A stretch of 64,000 nt of DNA from Mycolicibacterium tokaiense (GTDB taxonomy: Bacteria > Actinomycetota > Actinomycetes > Mycobacteriales > Mycobacteriaceae), in the NCBI RefSeq assembly GCF_010725885.1, contig NZ_AP022600.1, positions 5,704,001 to 5,768,000 on the forward strand, written 5' to 3'. Positions within the stretch are counted from its first letter, which is position 1. Each line of letters starts with the position of its first letter. The notes below the pieces were generated by a model. It searched no databases. It saw only the letters and a program-made list of their open reading frames with translations, and was not told the origin of the DNA. The position numbers were made by a program, and so were the translations under genes. Positions 36,456-43,762 of the stretch are shown here, piece after piece.

Positions 36456-37933
36456 GACAGCACCAGGTTCACGGCCTTGATCTCGGTGTAGCTCAGCAGC
36501 TCGTCGGCAGACTCCTCGCGGCCTATACCCGACATCTTGACACCGCCGAACGGTACCCCGGGAAAATGTGTGGAGGTGTCGTTGACCCAGACATAGCCGG
36601 CTTCGAGGCGACGCGACATCCGGTGCGCCAGGGAAAGATCCCGAGTCCACACGCTTGCCGTCAATCCGTACTCCACTGCGTTGGCCGCACCCACCACCTC
36701 GTCCTCAGTGGAGAAACCGAATAGCGCCACCACCGGCCCGAACACCTCCTCGTTGGCAATCTCCATCTCGGCGGAAACTCCGTCGAAGACCGTTGGCGTG
36801 ACGAAGAATCCGCCGCCTCCCGCCGGAGTGCCACCGCCGGTCAGCAGGTGGGCGCCCGCCGCGACCGCACGCTCGACGAATCCGTGTGCGCGATCCTGTT
36901 GCGCCGCGGACACCATGGGCCCGATCTGGACGCCCGGCGACCAGGGCATCCCCTGGCGGACAGCGTTCACGGCGGCGACGTACCGCTCGGTGAATTCCGC
37001 GAGCAACGATTCGTGCACGAACACCCGCGAAGTCGATCCACACGACTGCCCGGCGAAGGCGAAGTTCATCCCCTTGACGGCAGCTGTCAGCGCGGCATCG
37101 ACATCGGCATCTGGGAACACGATCATCGCGTTCTTGCCGCCCAGTTCCAGCGACACATGTTTGACGCCCACATCGGCGGCGCTGCGTTGGATCGCGCGAC
37201 CGACCTGATGACTCCCGGTAAAGGCGATGCGGCGGATCTCACGGTGGCGCACCAGCGCATCACCGACATCGGCTCCCCCGTGCACCACCGAGAGCACACC
37301 GTCCGGCAGAACCCCCTCGACCAGTTCGGCCATCCGCAGGGCTGACAAGGGCGTCAGCTCCGAAGGTTTGAGCACCACCGTGTTTCCCGCCACCAGCGGG
37401 GCAGCGACCTTGGAAGCTGCAAACATGAACGGGTGATTGAACGGGATGATCCTGGCGACCACCCCGAACGGTTCGGGGAACGTCAGGTGCAGATTCCCTG
37501 CGCTGGCAGGAATGGTCTGCCCGGTCAACGCGTATCCCAGATCGGCGAACATCCGCATCCGTTCCACTCCCGTGTCTGCGTCTTTGCGCATCATCCACAG
37601 GGGTAGGCCGGCGTCGAGAGTGTCGAGCCACGCCAGCTCCTCCCGATGCCGTTCCAAGACATCGGCAACCGCGCGAACCAGCTCGGCGCGGGAACGCGGC
37701 GTACGAGCAGCCCAGTCCCCGGAAGCGGCTTTTCCTTGTGCAACAGCACGTTCCACGTCGGCACCGTCAGCATGACGAATACTGCAGAGCGCTTCGCCGG
37801 TGGCAGGATTCAGAATCGGATGAGACTGACCGCCCCCCTCCCCCACATCCGGACCGAGGCCCCAGGTGTGCGCCGCGATCCATTCTGTCCAGTATCGCTG
37901 ACCAGCTTCGGGGTCATCCGTGCCAAGCGCCAT
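36452..37933 (-). CDS. Aldehyde dehydrogenase
   Basis: A 493-residue NAD(P)-dependent aldehyde dehydrogenase. The catalytic glutamate lies in SLELGGKN and the catalytic cysteine in FAGQSCGSTSR. Cofactor-site patterns PFNHPF and FTGSHQVG and the late EEVFGPVVALF segment are in place. Substrate is unknown; it probably oxidises the aldehyde made by the ThDP enzyme, whose start overlaps its stop (ATGA). The start could be either of two adjacent ATGs; the second (37933) has the better spacing from AAGGAG. Confidence 0.9.
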   Translation of the reverse strand: MALGTDDPEAGQRYWTEWIAAHTWGLGPDVGEGGGQSHPILNPATGEALCSIRHADGADVERAVAQGKAASGDWAARTPRSRAELVRAVADVLERHREELAWLDTLDAGLPLWMMRKDADTGVERMRMFADLGYALTGQTIPASAGNLHLTFPEPFGVVARIIPFNHPFMFAASKVAAPLVAGNTVVLKPSELTPLSALRMAELVEGVLPDGVLSVVHGGADVGDALVRHREIRRIAFTGSHQVGRAIQRSAADVGVKHVSLELGGKNAMIVFPDADVDAALTAAVKGMNFAFAGQSCGSTSRVFVHESLLAEFTERYVAAVNAVRQGMPWSPGVQIGPMVSAAQQDRAHGFVERAVAAGAHLLTGGGTPAGGGGFFVTPTVFDGVSAEMEIANEEVFGPVVALFGFSTEDEVVGAANAVEYGLTASVWTRDLSLAHRMSRRLEAGYVWVNDTSTHFPGVPFGGVKMSGIGREESADELLSYTEIKAVNLVLS

Positions 37934-37965
37934 CATCGCTCCTTCGTTGTCGGTAGGTCTGGTTG

Positions 37966-39159
37966 TCAAAGCTGCTTCCCGGGGGCTCGGTCCCGTTCAC
38001 CGCGTGCGATGGTCGGCAACACCGCTGTGGACACCAACCCAACCGTCCCGGCCACCGCGAAGGCCACGCTCAGCGGAGCCGCCACGGCCACCCCACCGAT
38101 GACGGCCAGGGCCGCCACCTTGCCCAGATTGCGAACAGAGCCGGTGAGCCCGAAGAACGCCGACCGCCCGGCATCCGGGGCGGCCAGGCTGGCCGAGACA
38201 TTGTTGGCAACTCCGATGAGACCGTCACCGAGGCCGGTGATCACCACCAGAACCGCCAGCACCATCGCCGACGGCACAGCGGGGAACACCATCAACGGCA
38301 CTGCCGCACAGAGCAATCCGGAGAGGGTGGGCCACGCCGTACCCCATTGCCCGATCAGAATCGGGGTCGCCCACGCAGCAACGATGCTCGCCACGGCGGT
38401 GGCACTGAGCACTGCCCCGATCGCCCAAGGCGACATCGCGTAGTCGTCGGCCGCCAGTAGAGGCCAGTAGGTCAGCACCGCGAACTTGAGGAGAAACCGG
38501 ATGAAGCCGGGCACCTGGACGGCGGCGCCGAACGGTGTGTGCAACGCCGAGAGTGCAGGCCGTAGACCACGTTGCGCACCGTCCTTGGACGGCACGTCGT
38601 CGTCCCCGGTCAGCAGAACCGCGCAGATCAACGCGGCCGGGATGGCGGCCAGTTGCAGCGCCCCGACCACGCGCCAGTTGGCCACTTCGAGGATGCCTCC
38701 GGCCGCCAAGGGCAGCACCACCTCGGCGACCGCCATCGCGATGACCCGGGTGCTCTGCGCCCGGGCCAGAGCCACTGTGCCCAGGCCTTTTCCGGTGATT
38801 CCGATGGTCACCGCCAGGACCACTCCGAAGGCCGCACCCTGGACGGTCCGGGCCGCGATCAGCACCCAGATGTTCGGCGCACCCATCACGGCGCCGCCTG
38901 CCACGCCGAAAACCAGCAGTGACGCCACCAGTACCCGACGCTCCCCCAACCTGTCCGCCAGAGCCGCCACCGGGGCGGCGATCACGGCGGAGGCCAAGAG
39001 ATAGCCGAAAGTCAGCACAGATGCGCCCGCGTCGTCCAGCGCAAAGGCGTCGCGCATCTCCGGCAGCGCGGGTGCGACCCCCTGAACTCCGGTGAGTACC
39101 ACCACCGAAGCCAGCGTGGATGCCGCGTCGGATCTACGCACTGTGCGGTCCCACCGCAA
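37966..39159 (-). CDS. MFS transporter
   Basis: A 397-residue major facilitator protein with about twelve hydrophobic segments and the loop motif LADRLGERRVLVASL. Substrate unknown; it resembles the other island MFS protein. The frame opens with a TTG at 39159 14 bases after the binding-protein stop; no clear ribosome site precedes it and a GTG six codons later is possible. It lies inside the ABC importer/aldehyde dehydrogenase operon. Confidence 0.84.
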   Translation of the reverse strand: MRWDRTVRRSDAASTLASVVVLTGVQGVAPALPEMRDAFALDDAGASVLTFGYLLASAVIAAPVAALADRLGERRVLVASLLVFGVAGGAVMGAPNIWVLIAARTVQGAAFGVVLAVTIGITGKGLGTVALARAQSTRVIAMAVAEVVLPLAAGGILEVANWRVVGALQLAAIPAALICAVLLTGDDDVPSKDGAQRGLRPALSALHTPFGAAVQVPGFIRFLLKFAVLTYWPLLAADDYAMSPWAIGAVLSATAVASIVAAWATPILIGQWGTAWPTLSGLLCAAVPLMVFPAVPSAMVLAVLVVITGLGDGLIGVANNVSASLAAPDAGRSAFFGLTGSVRNLGKVAALAVIGGVAVAAPLSVAFAVAGTVGLVSTAVLPTIARGERDRAPGKQL

Positions 39160-39172
39160 TGTGCACGTTCAG

Positions 39173-40243
39173 TTACTGTGCCGCAGGCTCGTTGGCAATC
39201 TCGACCGCTCGCTCCAGCGTCTCGCGATCCACCACGTCCGAGGCGTTCATCGGTTCGGTGAGCACGCCCGAAGCGGTGGCCACGTCGATCATGAAGGCCA
39301 TGCTGTCGTCACTGAGGCCACCGTCGTCGGTCCAGAAGGGGTACTGCTCGATCAAGCCGAACAACACGCGCAGTTCCTCCTCCGAGGGCGGCTCCTCGAC
39401 GTACTCGTTGACCGCACTCTGGAACGTCGGGAAGTCGGCTTTCAGGGCCTTCATTGCCTTCAGAGTGGTGGCGCAGTACTTGGCGGCCAGTTCCCGATTC
39501 TGTTCCAGCCAGGCCGCGTCTGCAGCCTGGGCTTCTTTGATGAAGGTGTCGACGTTCTCGTACAGGGTGGCGATGCGCACCGGTTCGTTGACGTTGGGCG
39601 CGGCGGACTCGTACTGGTCTTCGTGAATGACGGTCGAGTCGACGTCGCCGGCGGCCCAGGCCGCGGTGCGCAGGCTCGAACTCTCGATGATCTGCTGTGT
39701 CGGGATGTCCCGGATGCCACGGTCTTCGCCCACCCCCATCAGCAGTGCGTTGAGGATGATCGCCCCGGCGCCCCCGGGACTGTCAATGGCAACCCGCGTG
39801 GAGGGATCGAACAGTTGGGCCACCGTGGTGACGCCGTTGGCTCCCGTGAGCACAAAATCGTCCATACTCACGTACGGGCAGAAGATCTTGAAGTCCTCGC
39901 CTTGCTCTCGTGCCGCCAGGATCGACGAGATCGAGGATCCCATCACCTGAGCCTGCCCGCCGAGCACGGTCTGCGCCGCGGTCGCGTGCGAGTCGAAGAT
40001 GGTGACGTTGTTGTCGACACTGATGTCCAGACCCACGTCGCCGCCGAAGTTGTCGACACCGTAGACCAGCGGCACCAGAGACGGCTGCGTCTGAGCGGAC
40101 AGCGCCACGCGCAGCGAGTCCGCGGTGGTTTCTTCAGCAGGCTGGTCCGAACCCGATCCACACGCAGACAGGGCAAGCACACCGGCCATGCCGGCCGCGA
40201 AGAATGTCGTGGCGCGTCGGCCATGACAGCAGGTGTTGGACAT
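39173..40243 (-). CDS. ABC transporter substrate-binding lipoprotein (NMT1/SsuA-like)
   Basis: A 356-residue periplasmic-type binding protein with the lipobox ALSACGSG after a hydrophobic signal, then a two-lobed NMT1-type fold with the GVDNFGGDVGLDI and VTIFDSHATAAQTVLGGQAQ segments. It resembles binders for sulfonates, nitrate, pyrimidine precursors and aromatic acids. AAGGAG precedes the ATG at 40243. It belongs with the two permeases and ATPase encoded just upstream. Ligand cannot be deduced. Confidence 0.88.
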   Translation of the reverse strand: MSNTCCHGRRATTFFAAGMAGVLALSACGSGSDQPAEETTADSLRVALSAQTQPSLVPLVYGVDNFGGDVGLDISVDNNVTIFDSHATAAQTVLGGQAQVMGSSISSILAAREQGEDFKIFCPYVSMDDFVLTGANGVTTVAQLFDPSTRVAIDSPGGAGAIILNALLMGVGEDRGIRDIPTQQIIESSSLRTAAWAAGDVDSTVIHEDQYESAAPNVNEPVRIATLYENVDTFIKEAQAADAAWLEQNRELAAKYCATTLKAMKALKADFPTFQSAVNEYVEEPPSEEELRVLFGLIEQYPFWTDDGGLSDDSMAFMIDVATASGVLTEPMNASDVVDRETLERAVEIANEPAAQ

Positions 40244-40305
40244 TTTTCTCCTTGATTGTGTTGGTTGTTGGCGTAACGAGAACCCCCCGGCGGGGAGTGC
40301 GGAGC

Positions 40306-41121
40306 TCACAGATGTAAGTGGCCGGTGGCGCGCCGCTCGATCACCCCCGCCAACGCCATGAGCACCAGGCCCAAGAGCATGACAAAGATGATGGCTGCGA
40401 GCAGTCGCGGAATGTTGAGGACCGACCCGGCGAACAGCACAACCTGCCCCAGGTTCGCTGCGGACAACAGCAACTCGGCCGTGACCGCACCCCGGATGGC
40501 TCGACCGACGCCGATCCGCAGGCCTACAACGACCAGTGGGAGGGCAGCAGGAATGACGATGCTGGAGTAGACCTTTGACCGACTGGCTCCGTAAGCGCGA
40601 CCCATCTCGATCAGAGAAACGGGCGTCGATCGGACTCCCGAGATGGTGCTCACCATGATCTCGAAGACACACCACAGCGCGGTCAGCGCCACCCGTCCGC
40701 CCAGTTCGAGTCCGGTGTAGATGCCGATGATCGGGATGAATAGTGATACCGGTGTGGCATAGGCTGCGTGGACCAAGGGTTCGAAGACGTTACGAGCAAA
40801 TCGGGAGCTCCCGATCCACACTCCCATCGGTACGGCGATCGACACGGCGATCGAGTATCCGAACACCATCGTCATGAGAGTGCCGAGTGCAGCTTTCAGG
40901 AAGTCACCGCTGACAATCCCCTCCCAGAACGCTTCTGCCACAACCGTGAATGCCGGTATCGCGAAGCTCCCGCGGGATTCCCCGTACCACTGCCACGTCG
41001 CGATGAGCGCGATGACCAGGGTGATCCGGGCGATCCAGCCCCACATTTTCCACGGTTCGAGCGAGGGCAGACCGCCCGCTGCGGCGGTAGCGGCGCCAGG
41101 TGGAAGCGCGGTGGTACTCAT
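40306..41121 (-). CDS. ABC transporter permease (SsuC/TauC type)
   Basis: A 271-residue membrane permease with about six helices and the cytoplasmic EAA-type loop MGRAYGASRSKVYSSIVIP. It pairs with the permease encoded directly upstream, whose stop overlaps this start (ATGA). Two different permeases in one such importer implies a heterodimeric channel, unlike the usual single SsuC/TauC. Confidence 0.9.
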   Translation of the reverse strand: MSTTALPPGAATAAAGGLPSLEPWKMWGWIARITLVIALIATWQWYGESRGSFAIPAFTVVAEAFWEGIVSGDFLKAALGTLMTMVFGYSIAVSIAVPMGVWIGSSRFARNVFEPLVHAAYATPVSLFIPIIGIYTGLELGGRVALTALWCVFEIMVSTISGVRSTPVSLIEMGRAYGASRSKVYSSIVIPAALPLVVVGLRIGVGRAIRGAVTAELLLSAANLGQVVLFAGSVLNIPRLLAAIIFVMLLGLVLMALAGVIERRATGHLHL

Positions 41122-41957
41122 CGGGCCCCCGACACTGCTGACTCGACATCGTCGGCCCACGGGGTGAGGCGCTTCTGGGCCAACAACAGCAGCCCGGTGA
41201 GAGTCGCGCCGATGAGTACCACCGCCGCGGCCGTGGCGAAGAATTGGCCGAGCTCACGCGAGTATCCGAGGTTCATCAGTCGGCGCCCAGTGCCCAGCGT
41301 CACCCACAACTCCGCGACGATCATTCCCTGGACCGCCTGTCCGATTCCCAACCGAAGACCGGTGATGATGTACGGCAAGGTGCCCGGAAGTGTGATCGAC
41401 AGCAGCCTGCGCGACGAGCTGATACCGAACGACGTTGCCATCTCGTTGAGCTCACGGTCGATCGCCCGGACACCCGCGGCCGGTGTGATGATGAGGTAGA
41501 ACACCGCGAACAGGAACACGACGGCTACCCGGAAAGTGAAGTCGGTGCCGAAGATCAGGATGATGAAGGGAAGCAGCGCGACCAGCGAGGTGACGAAGAG
41601 GGCGTTGATGAAGGGACCGACAACGAAGTCGACGATCCTGAACTGGCCCATCAGCAGGCCGACGGGGACCCCGACCACAACCGCCAGCAGGAAACCGGAC
41701 AGCATCTGCGCAAAGCTCGACAGCACCAACAGGTAGGTGCCGTCGGAGAACGACGCGACCGCGCCGGACATGATGTCCGGGATCGATGGCCAGAAGTAGG
41801 GGCCGACCTGCATCGCGAAAATCTGCGAGGCCACCAGCAAACCGCCCCACACCAGGGTGCGTTGAAACCAAGCGCGGTGATGCAGAGGTAGTTTCGCGGC
41901 GCGCTCGGCAGCCTCGACCACGGGGGTCGGACCACTGACGCGTTCACGCAACGTCAT
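41118..41957 (-). CDS. ABC transporter permease (SsuC/TauC type)
   Basis: A 279-residue membrane permease with about six helices and the EAA-type loop MATSFGISSSRRLLSITLP. The ATG at 41957 overlaps the end of the ATPase gene by 14 bases and has AAAGGGA before it. It is probably the partner of the following permease. Confidence 0.9.
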   Translation of the reverse strand: MTLRERVSGPTPVVEAAERAAKLPLHHRAWFQRTLVWGGLLVASQIFAMQVGPYFWPSIPDIMSGAVASFSDGTYLLVLSSFAQMLSGFLLAVVVGVPVGLLMGQFRIVDFVVGPFINALFVTSLVALLPFIILIFGTDFTFRVAVVFLFAVFYLIITPAAGVRAIDRELNEMATSFGISSSRRLLSITLPGTLPYIITGLRLGIGQAVQGMIVAELWVTLGTGRRLMNLGYSRELGQFFATAAAVVLIGATLTGLLLLAQKRLTPWADDVESAVSGAR

Positions 41958-42759
41958 CGGCCATCCCTTTCTGCAAGGCATGCCAGAGTCGGGTTTTCAG
42001 CGCACCGAACTCCGCGGTGCCGCGAAGGTCGTATCCCCGGGGGCGGTCGAAGGGGACGTCGATGACGTCGACGACCCGTCCCGGACGATTCCCCATCACC
42101 ACCACGCGGCCCGCGAGATACACGGCCTCCTCCATGTCGTGGGTGATCAGAATGGTGGTCTTGCGTTGTGCCTGCCACAGCTGCTCGAGGTCCTGCTGGA
42201 GCACCACTCGCGTCTGCGCGTCGAGTGCACCAAAGGGTTCATCGAGCAGGAGCATGCTCGGGCTCACCGCGTACGCCCTGGCGATGCCGACCCGCTGCTG
42301 CATACCACCGGAAAGTTGTGCCGGGTAGTGGTCCTCGAATCCCGTAAGACCGACGAGCTCAAGCACTTTGGAGGCAGTTTCACTGCGTTCAGCGCGGCCG
42401 ACCCCATTGCATTCGAGGCCGAACTCGACGTTGCGTCGCACAGTGCGCCAGGGCATCAGACGCGGATGCTGGAAAACGACCCCACGGTCGGGTCCCGGGC
42501 TCGTCACTGGCTGACCGCCGAGCAGGATCTCCCCTCCGCTGGGGGTGTCCAGTCCGTCGATGAGCCGTAACAGCGTCGACTTCCCCGATCCACTGGCACC
42601 AATGACCGCGACGAACTCGCCCTCGCTGACGTCAAGGCTGATGTCGGCGAGAGCGTGGGTGGAGACCTGCGATCGCCCACGGCGAACGGTGAATGTCTTG
42701 GACACGTGCCGAATTGACAGCAACGGCGCCGCCGTCGAGTTACCCGTCGGGTGAGCCAT
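41944..42759 (-). CDS. ABC transporter ATP-binding protein (SsuB/TauB type)
   Basis: A 271-residue ATPase with Walker A GASGSGKST, signature LSGGMQQR, Walker B MLLLDEPFGALD and the switch histidine in ILITHDMEEA. It powers import through the two permeases. It is the first gene of the seven-gene operon (ATPase, two permeases, binding protein, MFS, aldehyde dehydrogenase, ThDP enzyme). Operator-like site F lies about 45 bases upstream. Confidence 0.94.
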   Translation of the reverse strand: MAHPTGNSTAAPLLSIRHVSKTFTVRRGRSQVSTHALADISLDVSEGEFVAVIGASGSGKSTLLRLIDGLDTPSGGEILLGGQPVTSPGPDRGVVFQHPRLMPWRTVRRNVEFGLECNGVGRAERSETASKVLELVGLTGFEDHYPAQLSGGMQQRVGIARAYAVSPSMLLLDEPFGALDAQTRVVLQQDLEQLWQAQRKTTILITHDMEEAVYLAGRVVVMGNRPGRVVDVIDVPFDRPRGYDLRGTAEFGALKTRLWHALQKGMADDVA

Positions 42760-42803
42760 GCGGACGAACCTAATCGCTCGGCGTCAATTGCGCAGTAGAT
42801 TCT

Positions 42804-42823
42804 GGATACAAGATTTAGAATTT
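42804..42823. promoter_or_regulatory. GntR-type operator candidate F (ABC importer operon)
   Basis: GGATACAAGATTTAGAATTT shares GGATAC with sites B and E and the GAT-TTAG spacing with the others. It lies in the 112-base gap between the second gntR gene and the ABC operon. Confidence 0.45.
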
Positions 42824-42871
42824 AACAAATGGCTTACCTCGAGGTTGCCGCCCGCGACCGAGCACGCCGGG

Positions 42872-43606
42872 TCAGGGCGTCTCGTCCTCCAGCTTCTCCA
42901 ATACACCGTCTCGCACCAGTTCCAGATGGTGGCAGATGTCTCGGACGGCAGTGTCGACATCATTGCGGGACACCGCCTCGAGCAAGCTCTCGTGGGAGTG
43001 TGGCGTCACCTCTACCATCCGCCAGCCGAGAAGGTATCTGCCCACTTTGAGCCGCAGTTGTTCTATGAGTTCCCACAGCGTCGGGTTGTTCGTGGCGTCG
43101 TAGAGTTCGGCGTAGAACTCCGAACGCGCGTCCACGAATTCGGGTCCCTCCTGCTCTGCGTCGACCACCTGCGCCAGTTCCCGCAACCGTGCCAGCCGCT
43201 GGGACGTCATGCCGACCATGGACACCCGGACAGCATGGGACTCCAGCACCGCCCGCAGTTCGTAGATCTCGCGAACCTGGGCGGCGGTGATGGATCTGAC
43301 CACCGCACTGCGGCGGCCGCGCAACTGAACCAGGCCGTCGGCACCGAGCTGAATCAGCGCCGAGCGCACGGGAACTCGGGAGACACCGATCTTCTCGGCA
43401 AGCACCTCCTGCCGGAGCTTCAAGCCGGGTCGAAGTGTGCCGTCGAGGATCGCCTCCTTGAGGATGTCGTAGACCATCGAACCGATGGACTGGTGCCCCT
43501 GAGAACGCCGCGCAGCCAGCAGTCTCAGGTCGTCGTCGCTACCGCCGGGAGGCGGATCTTCCTCGCTCGATCCAGCCCCGCCCCTACCCACAGATTCTGC
43601 CCCCAT
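42872..43606 (-). CDS. GntR-family regulator, FCD type (second)
   Basis: A 244-residue regulator with a winged HTH (VLAEKIGVSRVPVRSAL) preceded by a disordered Gly/Ser/Asp-rich stretch, and an FCD ligand domain with VREIYELRAVLESHA and a histidine-bearing TPHSHESLLEAV segment. It resembles the first island GntR in both domains, so they are probably paralogues that read related sites. It is just upstream of the ABC importer operon and directly beyond the glnE end. The ATG at 43606 has no clear ribosome site, so a shorter protein is possible. Confidence 0.87.
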   Translation of the reverse strand: MGAESVGRGGAGSSEEDPPPGGSDDDLRLLAARRSQGHQSIGSMVYDILKEAILDGTLRPGLKLRQEVLAEKIGVSRVPVRSALIQLGADGLVQLRGRRSAVVRSITAAQVREIYELRAVLESHAVRVSMVGMTSQRLARLRELAQVVDAEQEGPEFVDARSEFYAELYDATNNPTLWELIEQLRLKVGRYLLGWRMVEVTPHSHESLLEAVSRNDVDTAVRDICHHLELVRDGVLEKLEDETP

Positions 43607-43711
43607 GGGAAGGCGATCCTAGCCGCGGGGAGCCGGCCGGGTGGATTTATGATCAGGAGAGCTGTCGAGGCTCTCCCCGATCGCTCAGCAGGCTCACTCG
43701 GGCCTCTCGCG

Positions 43712-43762
43712 ACCGCGGGGAACACCGCGAAACCGCGTCATCCCCCGAACACCTTGCGAACC
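43712..43762. repeat. glnE 3' end, right boundary repeat of the island
   Basis: This is the partner of 14363-14411: identical over 14 bases (43727-43740) and similar across about 50. It covers the last codons and stop of glnE plus about 25 bases beyond. Confidence 0.6.

Larger units (their letters stand above)
14363..43762. mobile_element. Putative genomic island inserted at the glnE 3' end
   Basis: About 29 kb of catabolic, transport, regulatory and F420 genes separate glnA1 and glnE, which are neighbours in M. tuberculosis. The interval is bounded by direct repeats resembling the glnE end. It contains no integrase, transposase or tRNA, so if it arrived as a mobile element the mobility genes have been lost, or recombination was homologous. 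Shared operator-like sequences inside it indicate that it acts as one regulon. Confidence 0.45.

Noticed and set aside
36456..36650. Longer N-terminus for the ThDP enzyme
   Set aside because: The extension lies over the aldehyde dehydrogenase gene in another frame, and the ATG overlapping the dehydrogenase stop fits operon layout and family start.
14363..43762. tRNA-associated integrative element
   Set aside because: No tRNA gene lies at either boundary, and no integrase or transposase is encoded inside.
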